A stretch of DNA of 41,865 nt from Ectocarpus siliculosus (GCA_000310025.1 FN649743.1:2365448-2407312), one strand, 5' to 3'; numbered from the stretch's first letter, positions 1 to 23,042 are shown. A program made the numbers and translations. Notes: generated from the letters alone by a model not told the origin.

Positions 1-148
1 CCCCAAAGAAAAAGGAACGAAGCCTATGTCTCACGTACCCCCATGCGGTGCCCCCAAGGACAGGGCTGAACGCGGAGAGAAAAGACGTACGGTACACTGC
101 GGAAAAAAATAAAATCCCGCCGAATAGAATATATTTTTCGGTGCTCGC

Positions 149-338
149 CTCTATTCTCTTGTAGTAGCAGTTCTTCCACAACAAGAGCTCCACGTCTTTG
201 GCGGCGCAGAACTCGGGGTCCATCCCCAGGATCTCGCTGTACGCCCCCCTCATCTCCGCCCGCAAGGCTTGGACCTGATGGGCCCCGGTAGGTAGCCGGT
301 CGTTTCCAATCAGTCCCAACAAAGAGAGACAAATAGAG

Positions 339-378
<40 letters not shown>

Positions 379-435
379 CGGAGAGACAGACAGAGAGACA
401 GACCACAGAGAGACACAAAGAGACAGAAAGGAGAC

Positions 436-497
<62 letters not shown>

Positions 498-1350
498 ACA
501 CACACACACACAAGACAGAGGGGGGAGGGCAAAAAAGCCGAAGGGGGAGGACTCGACGTTAGCAAAGAAGATCGACGCCCATGCACGGGCGACTGCTGTA
601 GCGCCACGTATGGAGTGCGCTATCGGTGATAAGATATTAGCCCGTGACATTCATCGGAATGTGTCCTAAACCTGCAACATGCGAGACGTGAACGCACACA
701 CTCTACACTTCTCCCTTTTGCTGCTGTTGATGCTGCGGCTGCTGCTGGCTTTGCCTACCCCGCCCTGACCCCAAGCTCTGTACCAACGCGCGAGTAATCT
801 GTACATGCACCCTTCAATCTCCGTAGATCTATCAACTACCATCTCTGTAGGTCGGTCTACTCGGTCAGCTGCTGTCTGTGGTGAGTGGCTGCCTTGCCGC
901 CACTCGTGGTTTCCGTTGTGTTAACTCGGTACAGGTGCCCCTCTCTCATGGCACACATACGACAGGCAGCAATCGCAGCCAAACACCAAGCTCCGGGCCC
1001 GGAGCTAACACATATCGACTCGACCTGACTCACGGCCTGGACTGCAAATCCACAAGAAACTTCCACCGCTGCTGCTCGGTATTCGGCGTGCGCTTTCACT
1101 CGACCAACCCCCACTTCTAGACCAGAAATCCGCACGATAACTTCTACCGCTGCCGCACGGCACTCGGCGGCGGCGTACTCGGCGTGCACCATCGGAGCGG
1201 AGACTAACCAATGCCAGCAGCGAGCTTCAGCAATGCTCAAGAGCTCACATCTCTTGACTCGGAAGGCCTCGTCTTGAGGAGATTCCGCAATTCCTGCTCT
1301 CGCTCCTGGTTCTCCGCAAAGAGCTTCTCCACATCCAGCTGCGAATCCAT
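149..1350 (-). CDS. EST1/SMG5-7-like protein, N-terminal part (runs off left edge)
   Basis: Two exons are visible on the minus strand. Exon 1 is 1350-1249, from an ATG to donor GAT|GTGAGC, and encodes 34 residues beginning MDSQLDVEKLFAENQ. Exon 2 starts at 274 after a CAG acceptor, in the same phase, and reads VQALRAEMRGAYSEIL followed by DVELLLWKNCYYKRIE. An acidic helix followed by an LWKN..YKRIE block is typical of the N-terminal 14-3-3-like region of EST1/SMG6/SMG7 proteins, which act in nonsense-mediated decay or at telomeres. Exon 2 probably ends at 149 with a GC donor (GAG|GCGAGC); the frame stays open past it but stops looking like the family. The remainder lies outside the window. 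Exons, start and splice phase are seen; the family name rests on one short motif, so it is moderate. A long purine microsatellite on the plus strand lies in intron 1. Confidence 0.55.
322..512. repeat. (GA)n microsatellite ending in (CA)n
   Basis: Almost uninterrupted GA repeats with GACA variants end in a CA run. On the minus strand this is a CT tract 48 bases upstream of the 3' splice site of exon 2 of the SMG7-like gene. The long Ser/Leu-repeat reading frames across it are repeat translation, not protein. Confidence 0.9.
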
Positions 1351-4300
1351 GGTTAAAGAGAACAAAGAACCCCCACACCCCCTCCCCTTCCCCGGGCCCC
1401 CTGTCCTCGTCCGCCCCTACTCTGTCGCTCACGACAAGCTCGTAGGCTGAATCCTGCAGCGCGAAACGCCTGGCCAACAGCGGTGTGGAAATCCAGTAGG
1501 GGGGTTGAATAAGGCGATTAGACAACGGGGTTTGCGTGAGGCTCTTGCTATCAACAACAAAAAAAGTGGTTTAAGAGCGATTGACAAATTCTTTGGGTGA
1601 CTAGTGCTCAAGCTTTCCTCCAAGCAGAACCAGTCGTGGTAATTATTGGCTGCCGACTCTTTAACCGCCGCGGTTAGGGTTTGAAGGAGTGTCCAAAGGC
1701 GGGGATTGGCCTTCGATGAGGGTTGGGGGTTGGGTGGGGTTGGGTTGGCTCGGCCACTGTGGGTGACGGATCCCATTTGAGGAGCCTAGGTTCAACGTCC
1801 GGTCAGACCTAAATATCCCCTACCAAAGTCCTTCGATGTGAAAAGTGAGGCACCTGCTGCTTCTCGGTCATGTAAATATATCTCCACCAAGAAATCGCTG
1901 TCGGGCAGGAAAGGCCATCGGTCAACATGCGACTTGTAATGGGTGCGCTCGCCAACACTCACGTGAGCACTACAGCATACGCCACATCGTGATACTAAAC
2001 CCCCCGCGAAGGTCAGCTGGCCATTGTTACGGTACACTGCGAGCGAAGGCACAAAAATACCGGAACGGGCGAAAGGTTCACATGACGAAACGGCGTTGCC
2101 ACCATCTGGTGCTTCCACTTACAAACGTGTACATCAGACATCGGACAAAGTCTAGATAGCGTCTTCCACGTGGGTTGTGTGCGGCACACGTCTTCTGTGT
2201 GTGCAGGGCAATGAACAAAATACGCGGGACACTGCTCTGCTGGTAGCTAGCGGGGATAACCGGAAGAGCTACACAGCCCTCGCGATGTCTACAATACCGC
2301 CAGGGGGGACACTTCGGGTGTACGGATGTATGGTACCGTTGCTGTTGCTGTTAGTTGTTGTTGTCTCGCGTTACAAACCGTGCCAGCTCAGCACCCTTTC
2401 AAGATCAATACCTTGCGCGAAGATATAGATGCACATTTCAAAGTACACAAACGGATGCATACACCCGGCCGTTCAATAGCGGTGGAGAGAGACCGCAAAA
2501 CTACATCGAGTGTGAGCGGTTGGTACTGTAGGGCGTTCGTTGCCCGTTGCACGTGTACTACTGAAGTATTAGGAATGTCCACTGCTGTCATGAGGTGCGC
2601 AGCTCTTCTCATATGGCCACCATGGACTACCAAGAAGGTTCTCCACATGCAAGGTTTGGGAAACAGAAGACACATAACGTCATACCCACGGACTGCTGTG
2701 GTACGAAAACCCATTTCGGATAAAACTTCGTGAAGACCGAGAGCTGAAGCGCGTGTACCCCCCCGCGCCTCCTCTTCCTAAACTCCCACCAACGCACCAC
2801 ACCACACCTATCGGCGCTGTATCTTCCGAGAGCCTTCCTAGCGTTTCTCTCTCATACGGCTGTCTGCTGCTGTGCTGTGTCTTCATACACTGGAAAAAAC
2901 ATGAGCGCGTACAATATAACTATCCACTTTTTTGACGATGTTGGCGTTGAATAGAGAACACAGAAGTGGCTGCGGCGGCGCGGCGCGGTGCCAGTGGCAA
3001 AATGGGAAACACGCAGCAGCAGATGGGGGGCGCGTCTACGCCCAAAAGGCCTCCACGACGACAACATCGACCCAAACCAAACCACGCAACATCATTGGCA
3101 AACAAAACTTACACACATGCACCAACCCGCGCTCATCGTTCAACACGTTCATGTGGTACATACATACCACCAATAGCTTAAAGCAGCAACGTCGCCCCAG
3201 CTGGAAGAGAGGAAAGGGGTCATACGGAGTTAGTATGTAAATCGGGGAGACTCTCGGTCGAGGGGTGCACATTTACTACAAGAAAAGCGGGTGTTTGCTG
3301 TTGTTTGGGAGCCCCCGTTATTCCCCGCAACAATGGTTGGAAAATAATCCATGAAAAAAACAGCAGCGTGGTGTGTGTGTCTGCTGCCGTCGCCCGCTCC
3401 CGTTTTTGAGGGGCTGCTGTGGTGCCGTACGGGAGAGACACGAGCACACGTCATCGCTCTTGCGAACAAGACAGACAAGCTCGACTGGCCCGCGATGAAG
3501 ACTGCTGTCCCACGACCTGCTTTTTGAGCGTCTTGTGAAATCGTAGGGGGTGGCACCTCTCTGTCTGTCTCTTGGTCTTGTAATAGTCTCTTGGCCTTCA
3601 AGCCAACAACAACAAGAGAGGCCGCGACGTCGCCGGGCACCAGCAAAAAAAAAACACCGGCGATATATCTACATATCTCATCACTCCACCCCCCTGCTCC
3701 GGCGACGTTCCAACGCGAGGACCGCCGTGTGCAAGCAGAGCAGGACTCTTGTGTGGTGGCAGCAAAAAAAAAGTCGGAAGAGCAGACTGGAGCGAGCCAG
3801 CGTATTCTGTCGTAAGGCAACAGCATGTGTTGGATGCCATCGATCTGGTCTCGCCACGCGGTGCCTCTTGTTCTAGTAGCCGTCTTTTTGTCTTTTTAGG
3901 GGGGTGCAGAGTCTGTCGTTGTCTGTCATCTCGTCTGCTGCCCCCGAGATGGCGGCCGCAGCGTGCCTGCCCGGCTCTCCCGATCCCTAACCTCGACACT
4001 GGTCACACGATGATCACGCCACACCGAAAAAATCCCGGAGGCCTGGGTAGGGAAGGCCACACTTCTCACCTTCTCGCTCTGTCCACCAGCCCCGCCTCTC
4101 TTAACGTTCAACCAGAGGGTTGAGCCCTAAAATCGCCGCCGCGCTCCTCCGATTTTGCTGCTAGAGGTATATTATAGCCTGGTCGCTGCTGCTGCTCTCT
4201 TGTATCCCTGAACAGCCCTGAAACAAAAGCATCAGGGTGTAGCGTCGACTGCCTGCGAGTTATCCCCCCCCCCCCCCGCGATCGTGCGCGGCAAGTAACA

Positions 4301-4639
4301 CTTCGGCACTCACGGAGTGCTGCTTGGAGCGCTCGTTTTTGTGAGAAAAAAGGTCCCCACAGAGAGAGAGAGAGCCTCGTCGCCCCAAGCGGGGATATTT
4401 TTGCACCATCCCCGTATTACACAATAACGCCTTCCGGGCGGTATGCCGGAGGGGGGGACGGCGGATTTCACTCTTTGATCCTGTTCGACACTTACTTGTC
4501 CACACTCGGTCCGACGGCGGCCATCTGCTCTGCCCTATCTGGAGGTGGAAACGATGCACCTAGTATAGGCTGAGTTATTGCCCCCGCTACCCATAGATTG
4601 ATGTGGTTGTACATGCCTTGAGATGTGACATCATGACGA
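1351..4639. other. Intergenic stretch without a recognised gene
   Basis: No reading frame here shows a recognisable domain, or splice sites that join in phase. A short ATG frame near 3002 begins MGNTQQQMGGASTPKRPP, which would suit an N-myristoylated start, but no continuing exon was found. The segment 1671-1760 is rich in TTAGGG- and TTGGGG-like words on the plus strand. Confidence 0.4.
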
Positions 4640-4862
4640 ATACCGTATATGACACAAGATAACACACCCCCTGGCCCGATTTTCAAAGATCGATTACTCG
4701 ATGACGAAGAGGATACATAAACGAAATTATACATTTTCGAAAAGCTCCCAACGCGACGGTTCCAACGCCGCCGTTTTCGGCGCTGTGAGTCTTCCTGCTG
4801 TTGAGAAATCGATCTTTGAAAATCGGTCAAGGGGGTGTGTTATCTTGTGTCATATACGGTAT
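4640..4862. mobile_element. MITE-like element with 55-bp terminal inverted repeats
   Basis: The left arm 4640-4694 (starting ATACCGTATATGACACAAG) is the reverse complement of the right arm 4808-4862 with only two mismatches. The 113-bp centre has no coding capacity. A decayed relative at 29421-29600 shares the inner left arm and the centre, including the word ATGACGAAGAGGATACATAAA, so this is a dispersed family and not a chance hairpin. No target-site duplication was established. Confidence 0.8.
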
Positions 4863-4919
4863 GTTTCAATCTCCAGATAAAGCTAGATGATGGAAATTAT
4901 CCTGTTTGAAATTTGAATA

Positions 4920-5300
4920 TTGTGCAGCGTCCAGCAGCAATCCATGGAAGGTGGTGAAAGGGAGGCGAAGGCGCGTTCCGAAACATCCACCCTCGATAAA
5001 GGGATTGTAATGTTGCGTTTTGCGAACGGCGAACGGCGGAACGATATATGTCGAAGCTTCCTCGAGAACTCGAGAACGTGGACGGCGCATGCATCTATTA
5101 TATATCGTATCTGGAAAAAAAATCTTGATTTTGAACAACAAACTGGTGGTGGAGCCATTATAAATAGTGGAGATCAAGTACGTGCGTTCATAAAGGTATG
5201 TATGCATACAATGTCCCCAACATCTGTCGAGGACGATTATGATTCCCTCTTTTCACAATGGCGTCGACGAAGAGATGTCAGGGTGTCTGCTTTAGGTTGA
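4920..5300 (+). pseudogene. Possible transposase N-terminal remnant
   Basis: An open frame of 126 codons starts 58 bases beyond the MITE. It includes NGERRNDICRSFLENS and then HASIIYRIWKK, which faintly resembles the helix-turn-helix start of Tc1/mariner or pogo-type transposases, whose second helix often reads TVSRIWK. There is no catalytic DDE/D region and no clear start context. It could equally be a chance frame; its position beside an inverted-repeat element is the main reason to list it. Confidence 0.25.
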
Positions 5301-6858
5301 CAAAAACACCCAACTCTTCTACGTACACATACATACATACATGAACCAGGTCCACAGAAGAACTGGATATATATTTTCAACATGTCCCTGCTGTAGCACC
5401 CTTCGCCGCGTGCCGGGGCACCCCCCCTCCTCCACCTTCGCTGCGTAAGACTCAACGGGAATGAGGTACATCCCGAGCATCCTCTTCTTGTCATCGTCCG
5501 TGAATTAGGCTTGTCGCACCGAACCCTTGGAGGCTTCACGGGCATCATCACACTACTTGCGCCTTTGCGTTCTATTCCGGGCTCTCCATGCCGCCTGGAT
5601 CCCTCCCCCCCTCACGATTTTCCCGAACATCAATCGCTTTGGGAGTTTGTCCGTCTCCGTGCAGCTCAACAGCTGAAAGATTGAAAGTAACCTGATCTCG
5701 TTGTTGGGGGGAAATAGTGTTTGTACAATAAGGACAACTTGGTTGGGAGTAACTAAGTCTGTCGTGTGCACCGCCAGCGACATAACGTCGAGCAAACAAG
5801 AGAGGATTGTCGACCTCGCACAGCCAGCCGTGCTGCAGATTTAATCGAGTTGCCCCTACCCGTTCCACTTCCTGGCAGATACCACCCCTCCCTCCGTTGT
5901 GTAGAAAATTCCAGATTTATTTGTACCCACACAGCAGTCCCAGCGAAAGGCACTTACTTCCGTGGAACATGGTCCAGTCAGGAACGAACGAAAACATTGC
6001 TCGCTGTGGCGGGTTCTGATTTGTCACGCAGGCCTCGGCCAGGCGGAGACGCGGGAACAACGACATGATCCTTGCGCTGCAGGCACGATGGACGCGTCCT
6101 CCATTCCGATCCATTAGGAGCCACCATCATTACAGCAGTAGACATTCTAAGCGATTATCACCTCGCTCGTTGTCAAGAAAAGATGGGAACAAACGCAAAC
6201 ACGCGTCGGAGTTGGCGTCGAATCCCAATACCAACACCTCGACCGGACGGTGAACACGCTAAGCTCCGTTTTGAGTGCTCGATGAAATGTTATCGCTGCT
6301 GCTGCTGCCGCTGAGAAAGCAGTTGCAAATGCCGATTGTACTCCCGTATACTGGTATTGGGTATATTGAGTGAGTACCGCTTGATCCCATGTGTGCGAAG
6401 ATTTGGATAGCCACATCATGCCACAGCATCGCCAGTTCGATTTCTTCCATCTTATCCGCTTTCTCATCCTCGTGCCATCCCGCCTCCTACCTCCACGCCA
6501 ACCACGTGCATCGCACCCTCCGTCCTTCGACAAAAAGGGCAACCGACTATTACTATTCCAACACGCGCGAAACCATGACAAAAAAACATGATTCGACACG
6601 TGCTGCCCGACAAAACCCATCAGCCAAAAGAGCTACTATACCCATCGGTACAATGCTGCAACCCACTCTCTCGCCCGACGTCCATCAAGTCGTTGCCAAA
6701 GGGCAACCAAACCACAAGAGCGGCTGCGAAAGACGACCCTTCCTCAACACGCGACAAGCGAATTGGTGAAACGAGCGGCGCTGAAGCCCCCTCCAAAACG
6801 CTTCTCAGACTTCGTGTAGCAAGCTCTTCCAACCACCGACCAAAAGGCAGCCCTAGCC
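5301..6858. other. Gene-poor region downstream of the ATP synthase beta gene
   Basis: This should contain the 3' untranslated region and poly(A) site of the beta-subunit gene, which is transcribed leftward and stops at 6859. No further gene is recognised. One copy of the recurrent word TACTGCTGTA lies at 6131 on the minus strand. Confidence 0.4.
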
Positions 6859-17241
<10,383 letters not shown>

Positions 17242-17398
17242 GTCGCTTGTTCCTTCCCAACGAGAGATCTAGCTAACTGCACCAGCGGAAGAGAGGGGAG
17301 AGTTCTCTACTCGGTGGCCGACCCCGCCGCGCGCAAAATAAAAACGCCTCCTTTGGCGATGATCGTTCTCGGCGTTTGGAAGGTCCGGTTGTGTCGGA

Positions 17399-17429
<31 letters not shown>

Positions 17430-17515
17430 CGCAGCAGAGACACGTAGCGGTGTGGCGAGAGACAGAGGGCCCGCGCTACAGACTTCGTGCTGCACACAAA
17501 AGACGCTGAGGAAAG
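17242..17515. promoter_or_regulatory. Divergent promoter between F1 beta and F1 delta genes
   Basis: Only 274 bases separate the two start codons, so both 5' untranslated regions and both core promoters must lie here. The spacer contains (CAG)9 at 17402-17428 followed by CCGCAGCAG, likely within the delta leader, and an A-rich stretch AAAATAAAAACG at about 17335-17346. No TATA box can be assigned with confidence. Confidence 0.7.
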
Positions 17516-20500
17516 ATGCTGGGAGTTGCTGCCAGGCGCGTGGCGGGAGCGGCTAGGCCGGCGCTCCGAACAGCGAGGTAGGTATATAGAGAGTTGCCGC
17601 CCCCCCCTCCCTCCTCGGACAGTTGGAAAGGGTTGTGTGTGTTCCCGCACAGCGCACAGCGTATGCTGCCTCACTTTGGATAAGCAGGAATGAGCGAGAT
17701 AGGTTGGTGGTGTCAATGAGTTGGGATGCTTTGCAGAGTCGACGCGTTTGCTCGACACCGTTCCAAGCATGTGAAACTTGGTGTGCTCGCTCGCCAGAGA
17801 GGTGGTGTTCTGCTGGCTTTGCTGGCGTGTGCGGCGTATATGGAGTCTGCAACAGAAATAGCTGCCAAGAGGCTGTTTCTGCTCAGTGCTAAGTGCATTC
17901 GCGTTGGGCGCCTTTCTTTGATTCGGCGTTACGGCGCACCTCTGTCGACATGCACTGGACCTTCCATCGTACACGACATGGCGATGCACAGCAGACGTAC
18001 TACTGCTGTACGCCGTAACTGCTGTACGAATCTAATGCAACTACTACATAGAGAGCTCGCTTGTGTCCTTATCGTCCACCTCCGTGCAGGTGTATCGGGA
18101 CCAAACCCCTCTCGCTGATTGGCACATTGTGCAACACCATGCATGTAGCTCCTTTTTTTATTCGCATACTCCGAACGTCTTCGCTGCCGATACTAGAAGA
18201 TCGCAACAAGCATTGTGCCTTGTAGCGCGTCGGTGATCCCGGTCCCTCTTTGTGCGATGCCTGTGTTTCATCATCCCCATCCACAACCAGGTGTTTTTCC
18301 ACAGCCGAGGCGCCCGCAGTGATGAAGCTCAACTTTTGCCTGCCGCACGAGACCATCTACAAGGACAAGGATGTCGACCAGGTGAGTGCACCGCACAGTC
18401 GTCACGCATGCCGCACTCGTCCCAACGGACGCTATACTGCTGGTGGTGCCTAATTGTTCTCTAGCTGGGGGCATGGGGCATGTAGGCTTGAACTATTTAC
18501 AGCAGTCATCAAGGAGGCGTTTTTAGGGGGAGACGGATTGCTGCTCGTGCCGGGACAACTCTCAACGGTTCCCAAAATGAACAGACTCGACGGCTAGATT
18601 TGCACGATGGAAGTATCGGTATAACTGCCGGGATTATCCCGAACGACAGCAAAACAAGCAGTAGTACCGTCAGTGCTGCCTATAGACATGCAACATCCAA
18701 GTCCCACGAGAGACAGCGTGGGTGTTGCCCATGCAGAACTGCAGCACACTGCGTCTCCCCCGTTCGCTTGCCGAGCCGGAAAGCACGCACCAATCTCGGG
18801 CGAGAAAGCCGCTTTTAAAGTCCAGTGTTCGCCCTCGGGTGAAACCAGACGCCCTGCACAACAACGGCTAGTACATCATTCCCCCACCTGCTGGGCCCGA
18901 CTGTACGGATGGTGACTTTGCGACCTTCGTTTTGCAGGCGACACAGATGCTTCCTGGTTCGCATCATCTCGCCGCTCTCACCCATGCTTGCTCCAGCTGA
19001 TTCCGGGGCGAACGATTGACTCTCGTGCAACCCGAAATGGTCAACCATATCTTGTTATACCTACCCCAATCGCTCCTTCGGCGGCCAGGTGATCATCCCG
19101 GGAAGCGCGGGCGAGTACGGTGTTACCGCCGGCCACTCTCCCATCGTCGCGGAGTTGAAGCCCGGCGTGGTTCAGGTTGTGCACGAGGCGGTGAGTGCCG
19201 GCCGTATTCGCGTGCGTTTTTTTTGTGCTCGCTGTCGATCGAATTGATTCCTCGTGGACCATTCGCCTGCGGCCTATGACGTTCCCCGCCGCGAGATCCC
19301 GTCTCCGATTTAAAGAGACCGTGCCGTGGTCGAGGGAGTGCTGTGTGTCTAATGAGTCCGGCACGCCGAGACGGTAGTGGCGACGCCCGTTGCTACCCTT
19401 GCACGAGATCGTGGGCCGAGGTTGGCGCTGTCCGGGAGTACACATCTTGCCTTGTTCAGAGCCTTATTCCGTGTCGATCTCTCTCTCGAGTGAACGCGAC
19501 AGACTGTGTCGAATTCGTTTATCCGCGCCTTGGCATGGATCAGCTTTCTCTACCCTGGATTGCCCTGGCACCTCAAAATGGATCTTTTCGAACCATCGAG
19601 CCCTTGTTTTCCGCGGGGAAGCATTTGTTCGTCGTCGGTCCTTCCTTTTTTTAACCCCCGATGCCCCTCTTTGTTTGACGTGGTGTTCTTCTCTCGACTC
19701 GCGTTGCCCGGCGACCCATCGATTCGACGGCACAGGGGCAGGAGCCGGAGAACTTTTTCGTGTCCGCTGGGTTTGCTCTGACCCACCCCACCTCCGTCAC
19801 GGACATCACTGCTATCGAGGCAGTCAGGGTAGAAGAAATCGATGAGGGGGCGGTGAGTTGCTATCGTGATGTGGTGGTTTTTGTTTTTCTTCTGTCATCA
19901 TGCAGATAGAACGTTTTTTATGTTTTGACCCCTTTCGCAGCACTCTCCGTCTTTCTTCCTCACCATCCTCCCTTGAGTTTTTTATCGTGTATGCAAGTCT
20001 CCCGCTGATTTCGTATTATTTTCTTCAAAGAGCGTTCTGATTTGTCCAACACTTCGTTTAAGTTTTAGCTCCTCGTCTTGCATTTCAGTGCTCTCGCGCG
20101 AATTAGTTCTCGGGTTCTCACGACAATCATTTGCTCCAGCCACCTGCAAAGGTGCTCAGTGTAGAGAGTGCCGGACTAACGTGCGAATGTGATGGTGAGC
20201 GCGGCTCCCGGTGTTGTCGCGGATCGTTTCACTTCATAACCTTTGCGTGGATCACGGTGAATCTCCGTAGACCGATTCGGACGTTTTGAAGACGTTGGCA
20301 GCCTTTGGTTTCAAGCCTCGTAGCGGCACATGCCCAAGCGTTTACCCGCCTCTATTGACCGATCCCCTCCCTAGATCAAATACATTCACGAATTTTCGTA
20401 GTCCTGCACTGTGGAGTGGCTCATACGTGTACGTCTATATTTCAATGTTGATTTTTTCTTTTTTTAGCGTCGTGGGCATTTGTAAATTGTTGTTATCTAC

Positions 20501-20666
20501 CCCTGTGCATGAACGTTGTGCGATCCAGGTGAAGTCTTCGTACGATGCCGCGAAACGCGAAATGGACGCGGCAACCGAGGGGTCTCGCGAGGCGGCCGAG
20601 GCGCAGGTGGCCGTAGAGACCACCAAGGCTATGGCGGCGGCCATCGGTGTCGTGCTCGCCAGCTAA
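17516..20666 (+). CDS. ATPD: Mitochondrial F1-ATPase subunit delta (bacterial epsilon homologue), 5 exons
   Basis: Central-stalk subunit that binds gamma and the c-ring in mitochondrial ATP synthase. Exons: 17516-17577, 18291-18381, 19089-19190, 19742-19852, 20529-20666, joining to 167 aa, the usual length. Exon 1 is an arginine/alanine presequence (MLGVAARRVAGAARPALRTA). The phase-2 join to the CAG|GTG acceptor creates RCFSTAEAP, a classic R-x-F|S matrix-protease site; this fixes the acceptor at 18291, because the next AG (18301) breaks the frame. The N-terminal beta sandwich (MKLNFCLPHETIY, VIIPGSAGEYGVTAGHSPIV, FFVSAGFALTHPTSV) is followed by a C-terminal alpha-helical hairpin rich in Ala/Glu (AAKREMDAATEG to MAAAIGVVLAS). 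All introns are GT-AG. It is transcribed away from the beta-subunit gene. Confidence 0.95.
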
Positions 20667-22424
20667 TTGAACAGTATTCTTCGTACACGACACTCCAAGT
20701 GCAGTGAAAACGGTCGTGCGAACGCCCCAAGCGGCGATGCGCACCCAGTCTTTTTTCGATAGTAAGGACGCGGACCGCTGGCGTGTCTTGACGGTCTGTC
20801 TTCTGGCTTGCTTGGAAGAGGAAGCTTAGGAATTGCTTGGCTTTGGGATTTGAGTGGAGTTGCACGGGATGGGGTGTTTAATGCAGAGGGGCGCAAAGAG
20901 GAAGGTTGTCGCCGGGGTGCGGAAACTCAGCGGCCACTTCGGCGCAGCACCACCGTGGTAAAGTGTTCAATGGCACAACCAGCAAATATTGGTTGGCGAC
21001 TGCTGTTAACACCGAACAGGGACGGCAAACTAACTACCTTGTCGACGTTTTTGTTGTTTCCCGTTTTTTTCTTGGAATGGGAATGGTGAGTTTCGAATCG
21101 TCATTCGTGTTTTGCTGAGCACCGTACACTGTATGGGGCGTGAAAACGATGCAACTTTCCAGTCCGGTCCACCGAGCTTGGCTCACAGACCGCTCCCGCC
21201 AACTCCCCAAGGGCCGGTATCACACAGCCAACACACCGAACACATTGCCGATGGTTGTGATCCATTTCAATAAATACGACCGGTGAACAGCTTTCGGTTC
21301 TCCTAACCTTGCCGAGAATCTGGTTTCTTGTTTAGGGGCATTTGACTGAGGAAGGCTGCTGCAGCCGCTGTGCGTTGTCCCGTCTTTCGGTCTCTTGGCG
21401 TGGACCAAAGCAGTGACTGCTGCGCACTACAGAAGAAAAGTATAGCGTGACACCATGACGAATTCCACAAGCAAAGGTGCTTGAAGCGTTTCAAAATCAT
21501 ACCGCACAGCAGCTTCAAAAATCCTGCTGGCAGATCACCGATCTCGATGATAGAAGGATCGTTTGGAATATTGCGGATCGCTACTGTAATCTTCGTGTAT
21601 TACAAGGGCTACAATCTCAGATACGAACACTGTACACGAAGGAGGGTCAGCGGACGGCTTGATTTGCGAAGGAGAGTTAGACTTCGGAAAACTGATATGC
21701 AAGCGTTTCCTGGATTATTGACGAGGAAACTGCGTACCCCGGGGCGCCCTCTAGTCGCAAAAGAAACTGACGTCGCCCCAAAGCGAACGAAGCCAGCGCT
21801 GGTTTCTGTTTTCACGTGAAAATACGCAAAGGACATTTAACCATATTATCGAGACGGGAAGACGCATGCGAGCATTGCCCCGAAGGTCCACAGGGAGCAG
21901 TGATTTGACCATGCTGGATCGGGGGTTGTTGAACGTATGAGAGGTGAAAATAGTAGACAACATGCGTTATTTGCGACACCCTTCCGAACCATTGACTCCA
22001 CCCGACGCATCCTGCTCGACTGTCGGAAAACTAGCAAAACGGCTCCCTTTCCCCACGGAGTCAAGCTAGTTGTGTTGTCGTTGGCATCCACCTGGGCGCC
22101 AATCACGAAACATCATACACCAGGCGCTCCACACGAGAAACACAAGATGTACGTGGACCACGCGAAAACTACGTGGTGATAAACAAAACGAATATTTACA
22201 GTGTTTTGGTCCCAGTACTACGAATATGAGAGAGCCACAAACCCTCCGTAACACTGGGCCGCGCGAGGCACACAACAAACAAAGCCCGTTAAGCGGCGGC
22301 GGAGGCTATGCATCAATGTGCATCTTCCAAAGCCCCCTCTTGCCCTCGCCCGCTCAACCAGGGCGCTCTCGGCCGTATCCACCCCGCCCGCTGCTCCAAG
22401 TTGCTCTTTCTATACCCCCCCCCG
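20667..22424. other. Intergenic stretch without a recognised gene
   Basis: This follows the delta-subunit stop and should hold its 3' untranslated region. Open frames here, such as 21481-21819, show no domain, no biased codon use and no matching splice sites. Nothing else is supported. Confidence 0.4.
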
Positions 22425-22500
22425 ACCACCTCTCGAGGACGCGTGGTCAATGGTCGAACCGCTAAGGTATGCAAAACATGAGTACGCCCCCCCCCCCCCC
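22425..22500 (+). mobile_element. LINE 3'-tail fragment against the assembly gap
   Basis: The sequence CTCGAGGACGCGTGGTCAAT, then ACCGCTAAGGTATGCAAAAC and ATGAGTACG plus poly(C), matches the terminal part of the LINE fragments at 7505-7690 and, reversed, 39905-39985. Only about 70 bp are present before the C run leads into the gap. Confidence 0.7.
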
Positions 22501-22515
22501 CCCCTGCCGCGCCCT

Positions 22516-22972
22516 NNNNNNNNNNNNNNNNNNNNNNNNNNNNNNNNNNNNNNNNNNNNNNNNNNNNNNNNNNNNNNNNNNNNNNNNNNNNNNNNNNNNN
22601 NNNNNNNNNNNNNNNGGGGGAAAAAAAGGGGGGGAAAAAAAAAAGGAAAAACAAAAGGGGGGGGGGCCGGGGAAAAGAAAAAGGGGGGGGCAAAAAACCC
22701 CGGGAAAAAAGGGGGGGGGGGGGGAAAAAAAAAAAAAAAGGGGGGAAGGGGGGGGGGGGGGGAAGGAAAAAAGGGGGAACCCAAAAGGGCCCCGGGGGGC
22801 CGGGGGGGGAAAAAAGGGGGGGCCGGGGGGGGAAAAAACGGGGGGGGGGGGAAAGGGGGGCAGAAAAAAACCCCCCCGGGAAAAACCCGGGGGGGGGGGG
22901 GGGAAAGGGGGGAAAGGGAAGGGGACGAAAAAACGGGGACCGCCCCCCCCCCCCCCCCCCTCCTCTCCCCCC
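22516..22972. other. Assembly gap and unreliable homopolymer sequence
   Basis: Exactly 100 N lie at 22516-22615. They are followed by about 350 bases built only of long G and A runs with a few C, ending in a C run. This resembles low-quality read ends, not genomic DNA. Glycine/lysine- or proline/phenylalanine-rich frames crossing it are artefacts. Confidence 0.9.
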
Positions 22973-23042
22973 GGCCACACCATTTCTCAGAAGGGTAAAT
23001 TAAAGTGAGGCGACGCCGGGATAGCGGCAAGGCCGTCAAGCG

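Noticed and set aside
24-650. Long minus-strand frame rich in Ser/Leu repeats
   Set aside because: It is translation of the (GA)n microsatellite; the real exon at 149-274 is in another frame.
5380-5520. Minus-strand peptide KKRMLGMYLIPVESYAAKVE
   Set aside because: It looks protein-like for about 25 residues, but has a stop just upstream, no good acceptor and no partner exon.
18301-18381. Alternative ATPD exon 2 start after CCACAG at 18300
   Set aside because: It leaves the frame broken with exon 1 and loses the RCFST processing site; CAG|GTG at 18290 joins in phase.
22313-23039. Several long Gly/Lys or Pro/Phe frames on both strands
   Set aside because: They run through 100 N and homopolymer smear, so they have no biological meaning.
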